From Candidatus Uhrbacteria bacterium (lineage in GTDB: Bacteria; Patescibacteriota; Patescibacteriia; UBA9934), in NCBI GenBank assembly GCA_943359345.1, contig CALRHE010000001.1:65995-120103 (forward strand): DNA of 54,109 nucleotides. Reading direction: 5' to 3'. This document shows, piece after piece, positions 14,309 through 26,600 of the stretch; position 1 is the stretch's first letter; the number at the start of each line of letters is the position of its first letter. Below the pieces are notes generated by a model. The model was not told the DNA's origin. It was given only the letters and a program-made list of their open reading frames with translations, and searched no databases. The position numbers and the translations under genes are program-made.

Positions 14309-14704
14309 TTAGCGTCCTCCACTAAACTCAAGTATAGCATAAATGAGGTTATAAACATGCGGGTAAAAAATCATGATCCCAACCGCACCAGCAGTCAGCG
14401 CAGTCAAAAAAACTGCTCCGGCCATCATATCTTTTATGTCTCGTACCATGCTACTCAAGCGTGGTTGAACAGCATCGGCAAAACGTTCCATAATGCTATT
14501 CAAGATTTCGAGCACCATCACCGCTGAACACAAAAGGAGTACCAGTATGCGCTCCCATGTATACAGGGGTAAAAGCATGGACAAACAAAAAACGACTATC
14601 GAGATAAATATCTGAAACCTAAAACTTTGTTCAGCTCTAGCTACTTCAAAAATCCCGCGCGCGGCGTGCTTAAGGCTACGCCAGAACAATCTGATAGGGC
14701 TCAT
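14309..14704 (-). CDS. Diacylglycerol kinase family protein (probably undecaprenol kinase)
   Basis: This is a 131-residue, three-helix membrane protein of the DgkA family. Conserved points are the amphipathic RSLKHAARGIFEVARAEQSFRF, ERILVLLLCSAVMVLEILNS (the E-xLN-(S/T) motif that binds substrate and metal) and DIKDMMAGAVFLTAL. In DgkA the motif is usually ELLNTAIE; here it is EILNSIME, still with the key Glu and Asn. Gram-positive-type members phosphorylate undecaprenol to recycle the cell-wall lipid carrier, which fits the envelope genes nearby, but diacylglycerol cannot be excluded. Its ATG overlaps the ybeY stop by four bases. Confidence 0.9.
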   Translation of the reverse strand: MSPIRLFWRSLKHAARGIFEVARAEQSFRFQIFISIVVFCLSMLLPLYTWERILVLLLCSAVMVLEILNSIMERFADAVQPRLSSMVRDIKDMMAGAVFLTALTAGAVGIMIFYPHVYNLIYAILEFSGGR

Positions 14705-15126
14705 AAAATTTTAGCCACAATGGCATCTTGAAGTGAAAACATGGTATCGGCAGCGCTGGCCTGCTCGTGATCATATCCCATCAGGTGCAGAATACCGTGA
14801 ACCAACAGATCAGCCAACTCAAGTTCAAGGTCGCCGTTTTCGGCTTGCCGTTTAGCTTGAGGATAGGAAATCAGCACATCACCCAGCTGACCGCTCAAAG
14901 CACGTTCCCCGGCCGCGAAAGACAAAACATCCGTCACCTTGTCCTGGCCACGATACATACGGTTTAAGCGGCGTATTTCAGTGTCAGTCACAAAGTTCAC
15001 ACTCACACTCCCATCAGACTGCCCGGGTACATGTTTGGCCAAGGCTTGGGACAATTTAGCCAAACGCAGACGGGTCAAGCGCTCCGCTCTGGGAACCTCA
15101 TCTTGATGAATATCAAAACTGATCAT
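14701..15126 (-). CDS. ybeY: Endoribonuclease YbeY
   Basis: YbeY is a zinc-dependent endoribonuclease in rRNA maturation and ribosome quality control. The 141 residues carry the hallmark zinc triad HGILHLMGYDHEQ (HGxLHLxGYDH) near the C-terminus and the upstream motifs VNFVTDTEIRRLNRMYRGQDKVTDVLSF and GDVLISYPQA. Length is normal for the family. It overlaps by ATGA with the TSP3 protein gene upstream and with the dgkA-like gene downstream, so all three are translationally coupled. Confidence 0.96.
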   Translation of the reverse strand: MISFDIHQDEVPRAERLTRLRLAKLSQALAKHVPGQSDGSVSVNFVTDTEIRRLNRMYRGQDKVTDVLSFAAGERALSGQLGDVLISYPQAKRQAENGDLELELADLLVHGILHLMGYDHEQASAADTMFSLQDAIVAKIL

Positions 15127-16079
15127 GGTACAAGCTTAAAACTATTTGCCATCATTTTAAAAGTTTGTAGAAATTCAATATTCTGAGCATCCACCAAATC
15201 GTAAATCAGCGTATACACACGTGTACCGGCATCCAAATACATGACGCGCTCGTCAGGCCCAATCAAAGCCTGGTAACCCTCTTTAGTGAGAGTTGGCTGT
15301 AAACGGTTAAGCGCCACCTCGCCTACCTGCTCCGTATACCAATCCCCGAGCGTCTGCTCAGCCGCTTTGTCCTGCCACAAGACGTTAACGCCAGCCCCAG
15401 TGGTTGACCTAAAACTAACGCGCTGCGAAGCTGGTGTGCTGGTGGGATTCCAAGTGGTGGGATAAAATATTGTGAACGGTAAGTCCAGACTTTCAAGCAC
15501 GCGGACCGCACCCGTATCCAGCAAAGTTGAGGGTGCTAAACCACGCGGATCAAATCTATGAAAAACTTCGTTGCCGTCTAAATAGGTATCCCCATCAGAA
15601 TCCGGATTACGAAAATCAGTACCGTACAACAGCTCTTCAACATTAGTTAAGCCATCACTATCAGTGTCAACGCCAGAAACTGGCTTGGCTGGTTCCGGTT
15701 CAGGCACTGGCACCTGTGGTTCAGGCTCAATAACCTCTTCAGACGGGGTATCCACTACCTCTGGAGTCCTGAGCAGGCCTTGCGAATACGCCCAGGCCAG
15801 AGCCGCGACAACCAGCAAAATTATTATCAATAAAGCAATAATCACTACGCCGAGTTTTGAACGCTTAGGCACGGCTGGTGATAAGACCTTGGGTGGTTGA
15901 ACTGGGGGCTGGGCTACAGGCTTTGGAAGCGCGACAACTTTAGCTGGCTCCAGCTTGACTTCACGGTCATAAAACTCCTTGGGCAGCGTGTGTATGACGA
16001 TATCCGAATGAGCCGTATCCGGTTTGGGAACGGCGGGCCTGTCTGGGGTTGGAGTTATGGCCTGTCTGTCCTCAAACAT
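15123..16079 (-). CDS. Membrane-anchored protein with TSP3-type calcium repeats and a C-terminal PsbP-like domain
   Basis: This 318-residue protein has a Pro-rich cytoplasmic N-terminus (about 1-72), one membrane segment (76-98, VVIIALLIIILLVVAALAW), a Pro/Glu spacer, then TSP3/EF-hand-like repeats (about 138-185: DTDSDGLTNVEELLYGTD, NPDSDGDTYLDGNEVF) and a folded C-terminal domain (about 195-318, LPFTIFYPTTWNPTST, VMYLDAGTRVYTLIYDLV) reminiscent of PsbP or bacterial Ca-loop lipoprotein domains. The DxDxDG loops bind calcium in known relatives. With no signal peptide it is a type II membrane protein facing outward. It is the last of three such genes behind the giant surface gene and overlaps ybeY by ATGA. 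Function is not known. Confidence 0.75.
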   Translation of the reverse strand: MFEDRQAITPTPDRPAVPKPDTAHSDIVIHTLPKEFYDREVKLEPAKVVALPKPVAQPPVQPPKVLSPAVPKRSKLGVVIIALLIIILLVVAALAWAYSQGLLRTPEVVDTPSEEVIEPEPQVPVPEPEPAKPVSGVDTDSDGLTNVEELLYGTDFRNPDSDGDTYLDGNEVFHRFDPRGLAPSTLLDTGAVRVLESLDLPFTIFYPTTWNPTSTPASQRVSFRSTTGAGVNVLWQDKAAEQTLGDWYTEQVGEVALNRLQPTLTKEGYQALIGPDERVMYLDAGTRVYTLIYDLVDAQNIEFLQTFKMMANSFKLVP

Positions 16080-16132
16080 GTTCCTCCATGTAACTGTTGA
16101 CGGACGGGGCCGAGCCCCGCCCCTACAGTGAT

Positions 16133-16750
16133 TTAATTATTTGGCAGCTCTAAAATTTTACCAGGACCATTAGGATTATACCCTGAACGAACTTCTTGAC
16201 CGTCAGCGAAGCTGTCTCCATCAGTGTCGGCCCGAAGTGGATCCGTGCCATAAACCTGAACCTCTTCCCTGTCTCCGAGTAGGTCGCTGTCAGTGTCTGG
16301 CTTAGACACGCTGGTGCCGGCCGCTTGCTCTTGATCATTGTTCAAACCATCGCCATCAGTATCAATAACAATCTCGACTTCGGGTACAGATACCTGAGCG
16401 TCGTCGTCTGGACCTTTGCCGTCAGGTTCATCAACCTTAGCATCAATATCAGCTTGAGTTGTGTCATCACCGTCAGCCAGTGTTTGCTTATCCACTGGAT
16501 TCATAAGTCTAAAAGCCAAGTAGGCCGCTAGACCCATAGCCAAAAAGGCAATCACAACAATCACAACCGTTTTCCACACATGCCCTCCAGAGCCCAGATC
16601 TTTATCTTGAATAATCTGGGGATTACTTGGGGGTGGTGTTGACAGACTAGGCGCTGGGCTTGCTGGAGTCCCAATCCCTGCCACCGGCAAATTGGCTGGT
16701 GGCTCTACGCCTTCAAAGATATCTTGTGGCTGCTGTTTGCTGTCAAACAT
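16133..16750 (-). CDS. Membrane-anchored protein with TSP3-type calcium repeats
   Basis: The 205 residues have a Pro-rich cytoplasmic N-terminus, a membrane segment (about 60-82, TVVIVVIAFLAMGLAAYLAF), a strongly acidic spacer and two to three TSP3-type loops (about 131-195: DTDGDGLNNDQEQAAGTS, KPDTDSDLLGDREEV, RADTDGDSFADGQEVRSGY). Ending ILELPNN, it has no further domain. It shares architecture with the genes on both sides, which suggests duplication. It ends 53 bases before the 318-residue gene; that spacer contains a GC-rich hairpin (GGGGCCGAGCCCC). Outward location and calcium binding are inferred from family knowledge. Confidence 0.75.
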   Translation of the reverse strand: MFDSKQQPQDIFEGVEPPANLPVAGIGTPASPAPSLSTPPPSNPQIIQDKDLGSGGHVWKTVVIVVIAFLAMGLAAYLAFRLMNPVDKQTLADGDDTTQADIDAKVDEPDGKGPDDDAQVSVPEVEIVIDTDGDGLNNDQEQAAGTSVSKPDTDSDLLGDREEVQVYGTDPLRADTDGDSFADGQEVRSGYNPNGPGKILELPNN

Positions 16751-16755
16751 AGAAG

Positions 16756-17646
16756 TTATTTAAGAGGATCGTAACCGCTCTCCACCTCAGTCCCATCGCT
16801 AAATCCGTCGCCATCGGTATCAGCCTTGGTTGGATCAGTTGTATATACATGTACCTCATCCCCATCAGTAAGTCCATCGGCGTCGGTATCAGTTACGTTG
16901 TCTGATGTCCCAAAGACCCTTTCATCCAAAACTACCAAACCATCGATATCCATGTCAGCCTGGTCTTGTGCCTGCTTACAAGCGTAAGCCTCACTCTCGT
17001 TTAGCACCTCACAAGCCTCCGGCGACCCACTGGCCACGGCCTCCGCCAGCTGTTCGGCCTGATCGCACGCAGCTTGATCGATGCCTGCCTCGGCACACTT
17101 ACCGACCGCCACGATCGCAGCCTCAACCTGAGTTTCACACGCGGCTCGAGTCGTGGTTCCTGTAATAGCAGCACACTTAGTCAAACTCATCTCTGCCTGA
17201 GCTTGGAGCAAATACGGGGTATCAGCACAAGCCGCCCGCTCTGGGCCAGACAAAACGTCACAAACTAGTGGATCAACTTTATCAATAGCTATGAGAGACA
17301 CACAATCACTCAAGCCTTCGCCCACGAGCACCTGACAAGCCTCAACTAAGCCTAAACGTCTGGCCGCGTCAGCCCTAGCCAGCTCTAGACACAGCGTATC
17401 AACCGCCTCACAGTCTGCTCCAAGCTGTGATTCAATGGCGTCAACCTGGCTCATAAGGTCTACATCCTGCTTGGCGAGTTTACGATTTTTAAGAACATTT
17501 TGCGCGGCTACAGCTGAAAACACTAGTGCCAAAACACCCAAAACAATCAATCCCAGAGACTGCCAAACGCGCTTATGCTTCCACCATGGATCAGATGGAG
17601 GTATGGGCGAAGGGTCATAATACTGATAATTCTGAAAGTCTTGCAT
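16756..17646 (-). CDS. Membrane-anchored Cys-rich helical protein with C-terminal TSP3 repeats
   Basis: The 296 residues start with an aromatic/Pro-rich N-terminus (QNYQYYDPSPIPPSDPWWKH), a membrane segment (about 29-48) and a long helical region (about 55-220) with more than a dozen Cys at spaced intervals (for example LGADCEAVDTLCLELARA, GLVEACQVLVGEGLSDC). Two TSP3 loops end the chain (DTDADGLTDGDEV, KADTDGDGFSDGTEVESGYD). The Cys-rich part looks like repeats of a two-helix disulfide unit. It is three bases downstream of the giant gene and five before the next TSP3 gene, so it is translated with them. Function is not recognised; a cell-surface calcium-stabilised stalk is a guess. Confidence 0.75.
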   Translation of the reverse strand: MQDFQNYQYYDPSPIPPSDPWWKHKRVWQSLGLIVLGVLALVFSAVAAQNVLKNRKLAKQDVDLMSQVDAIESQLGADCEAVDTLCLELARADAARRLGLVEACQVLVGEGLSDCVSLIAIDKVDPLVCDVLSGPERAACADTPYLLQAQAEMSLTKCAAITGTTTRAACETQVEAAIVAVGKCAEAGIDQAACDQAEQLAEAVASGSPEACEVLNESEAYACKQAQDQADMDIDGLVVLDERVFGTSDNVTDTDADGLTDGDEVHVYTTDPTKADTDGDGFSDGTEVESGYDPLK

Positions 17647-17649
17647 ACA

Positions 17650-20600
17650 TTACGGCGCGCAATAATTTAGCTGCACGTTGCTGACTTCAACCATGCCGAT
17701 ACCTGGGAACGAAATGCGGATCGGTACTTGTTGTTCAAAAACATCATCGCACACAAAATTATCTGGCCACGGCAGGAGCACATTCTCACCCTGTTCAATA
17801 AAGCCCGTGGTCTGCACCACGTCACCGTCGTTCTCGGACACAATGGTCACCGCGATCTCGACAATCGAGTCAACAATTTGATCGTACATCTCAGCCATTT
17901 CTTCGTCGGTGTCACCATTGTAAGCGTAATCAAGTCCATTAAAAGTGCTCGTCTCTCGCGGGGTGCCTGCTCTCGGCACAGTCTCAAACTCTTTCTCGTT
18001 GGTAGCAAAGCTATCCTCTCCTGTGCCGTCAGCATTATTGTAACTATTTGACGACCAGTTCTTCATGTTTTCAATCCAAGAGCCGGTGTTACTCAAGTTC
18101 GCCGTATATAACTCATAGCCAGCGGTATCTGGTATGTAGCTGTCAAAATCTTCAGCAATCTCAATTGGATCTAATGACACGATATCATCATCGGGAGCAG
18201 CGTAATTGGAATCGTCAGTTACTTCACCGTCAGACAACAGAATGGCAATGTAACGAGCGTTATCTCCAAGCGAACTGTCAGCAATATCGTCAAACATTTC
18301 TTTGGTTTCTAGCAAAGCCTCATAGGTAAATGTACCGTGACCGTCGACACCCGCTGACAAGGGATCAAACGTAAGAGCATAGGTGTAGGCCGTCAAATCA
18401 TCTTCGCCATCTGGACCCACAAAGTCAAAGGGCTCAGGACCAAAGAAAGTGCCCTCAAGCGAGGACGAGGAATCGTTGCAATAATCGCCAAAGTTGGCCG
18501 AGCTGCAGAGAATGTCATTGTTGACACCCAGTACATTACAAACAGTTTCAGGGTGATAGAAACACGTGCCCCCTACCAAGCCACGATAACCAATGGCGCC
18601 AATCTGTACATCGTCACCGAGCTTGTCATACAGCTCCTCGGCCGCGGCTGCGATGGCATCTTTTGCTACCTCAAGTCGGTTGTCTTCGCCGGCCTCGGGT
18701 AAGTCATTACTGCCAACTTCCCACTGCATGGTATAGGACAAATCGGTCACAAACAGCACATAGGTGGTTGGTAACTCGACCTCATCCAAAGACACACTAG
18801 CTGTGAGCGAGGTAGCAACACTGCAGGCTGGTACTGTCAGGGTGGCGGCGTTAGGCAACTCAGAGGTTAAATCCTCGCTATAACTGAAGAATTCAGCTAC
18901 CTCAGAAGCATCAGCACCGGGCTGATTAGTGGTCATCTGGAGCGGCACCGAGGCGTAGGTGAACGGACAAGTGCTATTACATGATTGATTGCAGCCTGGC
19001 ATGACACAAGTACCTGTTCCGCATTCGCTCGACGATAGACATGACGTACCGTTATTTTCTAGTCCGCCTCCGTTACATACGCCTACGCTCTCACACGTGT
19101 AGCTGTCTTGAATTTGACCCAAAACCGTGCAAGTACCATCAATAGTGCTGGTCGCAAAGTCATACCAGACTGGTAGGATGCTGTTGGCATCGCAATACTC
19201 ACCACCATTAATCTCGCCATCACCACAAAACTCTCCCGAAGTGACTTCATAACGACAAGCGAGCGAACAAGCCGTACAAGTTGAACCGTAAGCCGAATCG
19301 CAACCGGTCCCGTTATCTAAACCTTCGTCACACTGCTCTTCCCCCACGTATACGTAACTATCACCACAAACATTAACCTTGCACTGATCTGTGCAGGAGT
19401 CGGTACCCTCAATGTTGCCGTCATCGCACTCCTCGCCCGGATCAATAGCTCCGTCACCGCAACTACCAATTTCAGTACATTCAATATCAAACCAATCACT
19501 CTCAAAGTAATCGCAACTAGCACCCGCGTCGTCGTCGCAAGCCATCACACGCGTACTGCCTAGCGTACAAGCTACCCGATTACCCACACCGTTGCCGCCA
19601 CACACACCACCGTTACAGTCAGTATCGGAGGTACATGGCAGGTTTGCATAGCCAGCTGGAGAGGTATTAGCACACAACTTACCGTCCCAGGTGGCGTCAA
19701 CGCCGTCACACGTTTCACTCGAATCGATAGTGCCGTCGCCACAATAAGCGGCCGGTCCAGCACAGTCCCAGGCGCAAGTAGCGTTCGGGCTATCCGCGTA
19801 CACACCATTTACGTCAGCACAACTACCAGCCCCTGCCCCGTAAGCGCGTGAGTCCGCAAAGCTCATGAGAACACTCAAGCCACAGTCACAAACTTCGCCG
19901 CCGGCAAGCTTACCGTCGCCGCAATAAAAGGCCGTGTAATAAGAACAGTCATTACCACAGAACCCGTAAGTCCCATTTAATGAACCGTCATCACAATCTT
20001 CGCCGGCTTCATTATTTATTTGGATAATGCCGTCACCACAAGTTACGACTATACAGGTAGCTGAGCTGTCATCTGCATAGTTATCACAACTACTGTTACA
20101 AATCTGGCTTGAAGTCCCGGCTAAACCTTCAGGCGTGGTGCATGGTGCCGCGCTACCGCCAAGTTGGCCTAACTCACACACCTCAGCACCCCCCACTACA
20201 CCATCACCACAGCTAGTCGACAAACCGTAAATGCTCGTGCCATCGCAGAAGGCCGTAGCTTCAAAACCATTGGCTGCGGCACTCGAATTTCCGATGCTAA
20301 TGGTCACGCCATCAAGGTTATCGTCTTCGATTGGATTGACCCATGTCCCGGTGGCGTACTCAAGATCGGCATACAAGTAAGCTTGAGTGTCACCAACCGC
20401 TTTGTAATGGTAGGCGTGCGAATTAACTGGACACACGTACGTACCGGTAAGCTCGTTGACACACGTTTCAGCGTCATAAGCCTCATATCCGCTACCACCG
20501 CAAGCCACATAGTCATTGATGGGATCAGCAGATAAAGTCGTGCTGAGCGCGCCGCCTAGAATGCTATTCCAAGATTCCCAGATGCTCGAAGTCAAAGACC

Positions 20601-23600
20601 TGACAAAAGTTCCAGACGGCAGGCTTGGCACTACACCGTTAAGAGTTTTGTAGTCAATGAGAGCGCTGCGAGCGTCTGTTAGGTCAGTCAACCGACGCGT
20701 ATCACGCCGCAAATATTCACTTGGCGAGGCGCATGCAACCTCTGTCTCCACACACATAGTCACGTTGTCGACGTTAACCGCAAAAGCAAAGTTATCAACT
20801 ATCTGGTTGTAAATGTTAATAGTGTCATCGCTAGCACCGGCGTTATATGACAAAGCATAAACATTTGCGTACAGGTCGCCAGTAGCCGTCTGGTTGGGAG
20901 CCACCACATATGTAGTCCGACCGTCCTGTGCAGCCAAATAACCGTCAACTTCAGTTTGCGATACTTCGCCAGTAAAACCTTGAGACTCGTACCAGGCTTC
21001 AGGACTCAAATAGTCTTGATTGCTGACAACACGAATACCAATCGCGTCCGAGCTACCGGAAACCTCAAACAAGTACTCTTTAATAACGTTAGCTGACTCT
21101 GTAATCAGCGGACGCACCACAATTACCTCAGGCAAATCATCCTGCGGGCCAGCTTCAGCTTGGTCGCGACAATACAGGGTTGAAAAATTCATCCAACCTG
21201 AACCTTCTTCTGCTCCCAGATCACCATCAGCAGTGTCGCTCCAGGGTAGTTGGCTAAAATCTCCCGGCCAAGGATTTTCACACAGGAACGCCAAGACCGG
21301 AGCCGAGCCTGTAACTGTGTCTGCAGTCGGTAAATTAGTGACATTGTCCTCCACGGCTGCGGTTGCGATAACTGCATCCTCGCCATTTTCTCCAACCGCT
21401 GTCACAGTCGCGATCTCAGACCCAACTTCTGATTGTTCAACTGCAAATATCTGCGTCCCCTGCTCAGTCTCCCAGTTAGTCCAAGTCCAGGAATACACGC
21501 CTTCAATCGAATCAATGGCCTGTGGAATACCACCAGAACGTGATTCGGCCGTGGCCACAAATGTGTGTTGCTCTTCACCAGTAGCAAAGACATATGGTGA
21601 CTCAGTGTAAGTATCGGTAACCGTAACTGTATCCAGAGAGCAAATCTCAGGCCCAACCGTAAAACCCTGGAAGGTTGAACCATTCACACCCACCCCAAGA
21701 TCAGTCGTCACGCCGCCAGTCAGGCCATCAGTAACGTCATCGTCACCCTCAACAACCAGCTCATAACTACCGTTAGCTACCAGCAAAGCGTCTAGATGCA
21801 TTTGTACCTTGTAAGTACCGTCACCAAGCGCTGTTTGACCAAAAGAACTAATCGGTGCCACGCAGTCACCTGGTGCAGCGTTAACCTGATTACCGGTCAT
21901 TAACCACACGAGCTTATTCCATAATTTCAAGATTGGATTGCGCGGCTCAAGGGCTAGGGTTGTGTGATCGTCAGGACAAATACCGTCAGCCGTGCTAGAC
22001 AAATCCAGACGGGCATACATGCGCGGCTTACCAAGCGTAGCCCCATTCTGAGCAGCCTCATATTCAAAACTACTGAGATCCATCTCCTCAGTAAAAATTG
22101 CATACACAGCCGCGTTTTGACAGACAGCTTCACCATTAGGGAACAAGGTCAAGGTTGGACGCTCCAGACAACAATTATTGGTGCCTACACCATAAGCTGC
22201 CGGATCAGTACAGTCTTGATCTGTTTCAGCCGCACATAATAAGGACAAGGTAGCAGCAGTAGTCAGACCAGATTCAGCCTCAGTGACTTCGATAGTGGCT
22301 ACAGCTTGCTGTGTGCTTGGATCAACTTCAAACACAGCCTCGTTAGACACTGAGGCCACCTGGATTGGGTCAAGCTTACCGTCACCTGTAACCCCCGATT
22401 CGCAAGTTGCTAATTCACCTGTACCCGTCAGACCATCACCGCAGAAAGATGGGGTGGCATACAAACTTGAGGAACCCTCAAGTAAACAATCAGCCGAACA
22501 ACCATCACCGTTTAAGCTATTGCCATCATCACAAGCCTCACCGTATTCAATCCCGTTAAGGCCACAGCTACTGCCGTAAGTCACGGATGATCCTTCCCAC
22601 AAACAACTAGCGGAACACCCGTCGCCATCAGTTACATTGCCATCTTCACACTCTTCGGTAGGTAGCTCAATTGAACCATCATTACATACGGCCCCGCCTA
22701 TTTCAGACAGTGTTGGCGAGCCCTCCCACAAACATTCATTTGAACACCCATCGCCCCGGGCGGCGTTACCATCGTCACACTCTTCTCCCGCCAAAGCTGT
22801 GGGGCTGGTAACGGCCACATCACTATTACCGCAACTAACCCCAATCGCAGCCGCTCCCTCAGATAAACACCCGGCCGAACAACCATCACCATCAAGCAAA
22901 TTACCGTCATCACAATCTTCACCTGTGCCGTCAGGGGCGCGGTTAACTAGATTGTCACCACAGCCTGGAGCCTCGCTGGCCTCACGCAAGCAGCTGGCCG
23001 AACAACCATCACCATTAGCTACATTGCCATCTTCACACTCCTCACTGTAATCAATAACTCCGTCACCACAAATCGCCGTTTGTGGCCAACTCCCAGCTGC
23101 GGTACATGAAGCCGAGCAACCAGCTGAGATATCACTTAAATTAGTGTCAACCAAACCAACTTCCCAGACAGCTACACGGGTGGCAGGATTATTATCCACG
23201 TCTTCATCAGCAATCGGATCGGTCCAACCCCAGTTATAGTTGAAACCGTTCAAACGTTGGCCGGAAACCGAACATGAGTCAGCCTCGCCATAAGCTTCAC
23301 CGGTAAAGGTTTGCTGCGCACCCACTGTAGCCACGGTCACCTCAGACGGCGACAAAGTCAGTCTATCAATAGCACACACTGAAGCGTCCTCGCGCACGCG
23401 GAAAGTCCAAGAGTAGTCGCCAGCGTAATTGGTACGCGTTAAAGCTACCCCACTCGTACTGGTAATCGCTCCATCAACAATCACCCTGTAAAACTTAAGC
23501 GGGATCAAATCCACAGAATTAAAAGCAAAACCGGTGCAGCTGGCATCAGCGTCATAGGTACAAGTGACCGTAGTGCCTGCCACGCTTTGTAAGTTCGAAC

Positions 23601-26600
23601 ACAGTTCATTATCGCAAACGTACAGCTGAATGGCGCCAGCGGCCTCAAGACTATTTTTCTCCATGGCTGTATTAAAGCTCGCGCCCACCTCAGCATTCAC
23701 GCAAGCCTCAGTACAGGTAGGCCAAGAGTTGGTAATGTAGGGGTCTGAAAAATTAACCGTCAACGCAGCCTGTGCTTGCAAGCCGCTGTCAGTTTCTGTG
23801 ACAATTACTTCCGTCTCACCTTCAGCTAGGGCTCCAATGAAGGCACACAAACTGTCACCGGCCGTACAGGTTGCGTCATAACCGTCTTCACTTGGAATAT
23901 CAACCACGCGCGCATAGCTTGGGTCCACCGACCAACTCCAATGAAAGTCAGGATTTTGCAAAACAGTACAACCATTAATCGGCACGGCCGTAAAAGCTTG
24001 TGTACCGTTCAATTCACGAATAGTGGCTGCGTCAGGCGTAATGACAACATTTTCAAGCTGACACAAGCTGGCGTCGGCACGCGTGGTAAAGGTCCAAACA
24101 CTTGGATTAGCCAGAGGTACACCTTCACTAGATAAAATCGACTCAAACGCAGTGACCTGATAAACCGTACTAATCTTCAAGCTTGTGGCTGGATAAAAGA
24201 GTACGTTAGTTGAGGTTGTCAGGTACTCACCGGCCACGGGGCTGGTTTGATCGCAGGGATTATTGCCGCTACCCAAACACTCTTCAAGCACAAGGTTATT
24301 TAAAGTGGCTTCGTTCATGGGCAACGTGAAGTCCACAAACACTGCAGCGTTCACACACACGCCAGGGCCGTTGTCGAAATCATCATTCGGAACACCTGAC
24401 ACAGCCGTATCTGAGCACTCAAAAACTATTTCCGGTGCAGTTGGTATCAGACCACTCGAAAAACTCCAGGCGTAAGCAGCTAGTTCACCCGCCGCTGACA
24501 CAACTCCGTCAGCTGAGACTTCAAGATTAGTAGAATTACTGGCAGTGCCCGCGGAGTTACTTGCTAGCACCGCACCGGTCATAGCACCGTCTGGCACCAC
24601 CACACTAATCTCAGCCTCTGACCAAGATTGGATATCACCAATTACAGCTGGGGTGAAGGTTACGCTGCCTTGGCTGTCACCAAAATTATCTCCATACAGC
24701 GTGACCGCATCCCCGGCCACGGCCTGGGCCGGATCAATTGCACATAAACCAGGGGTCGGAGATTCATCCGTCAGTGTAAAGGTCGAAGGGTTGGATTCAT
24801 TGCCATTGGCCACTAAAATCAAGTTGTATGATCCTAATTCGCCAAGTCCTTTAGGCACAATCACAATCACCTCTTGGTATGACCAAAAATCATCGGCACA
24901 GGCGGCTGGGAAACTGTCTGTGTCAGCCAAAACTCGCTCACCCGAGGCCTGGTCCTCAAACCACACCGTACCCACACCACTACCAAAGTTGGTTCCGGAT
25001 AACGTTATATATTGACCCTCACCACCAGAACTCGGGGTTAGGCTAGAGATAAACGGCACAGCGGCAACCTGCGAGGTTACCGTAAAAGCAATCGCGTTCG
25101 AGACGATGCTGTCCACACTTATCGCTACACCATATTGTCCGTCACTCATCGACGGCACCGTGACCTCGGCCGCAGTGGCTGACCAACTGTTATAGCTACC
25201 GGCCTCAAGGGTGTCGAAAGTGATTATCGAGGAGCCGCGCTCGTCTCCAAAACTCACGCCCGTAATCGTCACCGCGTCGTTAATCGCACCGACACTAGGA
25301 TCGATGTCACACAAGCCCGGATGATTAACGTCGTTAACATCAAAATCAGCGATTAAGAGGCCGTTATCATCAAAGGTTGATTCGACCCCACCCGTGGCCG
25401 TGGTCACGGTAATCGGTCCATCAACTGCGCCCTCAGGTACTACAACAATGATCTGGGTATTGCTCCAGGCGTCAGTACAGCTAGCCAGTTCAGCCGTGAT
25501 GGTGCCGGCAGCACTCGTAAACAAAACCGTACCTGCCAGACTGCCGAAATTCTCTCCTTGGATAGTTACCCAGGTGCCGGGTGCACCATCCGGTGGCGTA
25601 ATCGATTCGATCACGGGCAACGAGGTACAAATACCGCCTTCACACATGCCGCTTGAACACTCGTCGTTGGCGTTACATGACGAGCCATCACAGGCGCCAC
25701 AATAATCTGGGCTGGCACTGTCGCCGCCACAGTCTGGACCAGTCTCAAGTCCATCCGTGACACCGTTGAAACAGGTAGGCGGCCGCATCTCAACCGTGAT
25801 CGAATCTTCATCAGCATTACCAGCGATGTCAATGACAGTGGCCGTTAATTTATACGAGCTACCGTTCAATAACCCAGCCGTATCCCACACGCTATTGATC
25901 AAGACATTGGTCAAATCTTCACCACTGGCCGGAACTGAATCAAAAATCAAATCGCTAACGGCAAAATCAGCTACTGAAACTTGAGCATCGTCGGTGGCAC
26001 TCACCTGGACATCTACCAACGACTCACTCGGGACTCCGGCTCCGTCATCTGGCAACTCCATGTGAGCCACTGGGTCTTCAGTATCTATAAGCGTACCGGT
26101 CGTGAAGGCTGAAGCACATAAGCTGTTTGCACATGACAACACTGTGCCCATCGAACTCTTGACATCAGTATTGACTGTCACGTTTACGAGAGCATTCTCA
26201 TCAAAACAGCCGCGGTCGGAATCTGGGTCTGGACACGGCGTGGCTGGTACAAAAGATACCCGGCTACCACTCACAGTCAGCTCACCTGGAATTTCAACTC
26301 CCCCGTTATCGTAAATAAACTTAATATTCTCGCTTGTAACCGTGCTAGCATCAAGGGTTTTACTAAAGGTAATCTGGGGTACAACGTTGCGAATCAACAC
26401 CTGTCCCGCTGGTTTGTGCAAGGTGATAGAAAAGACACTGGCTGAGCCACCGCCTAAACCGCCGTCAGCCACGTCATCAAAACTTGATCCACCTGCGTCG
26501 TCGCTCGTGGCGTTTATGAGAGCTTCGAGCACCAGCTGAGTAATCCCGAACGAGGCCAAAATTATAAACAGGCCCACACCGGCGTTGATAATCAAACGCT

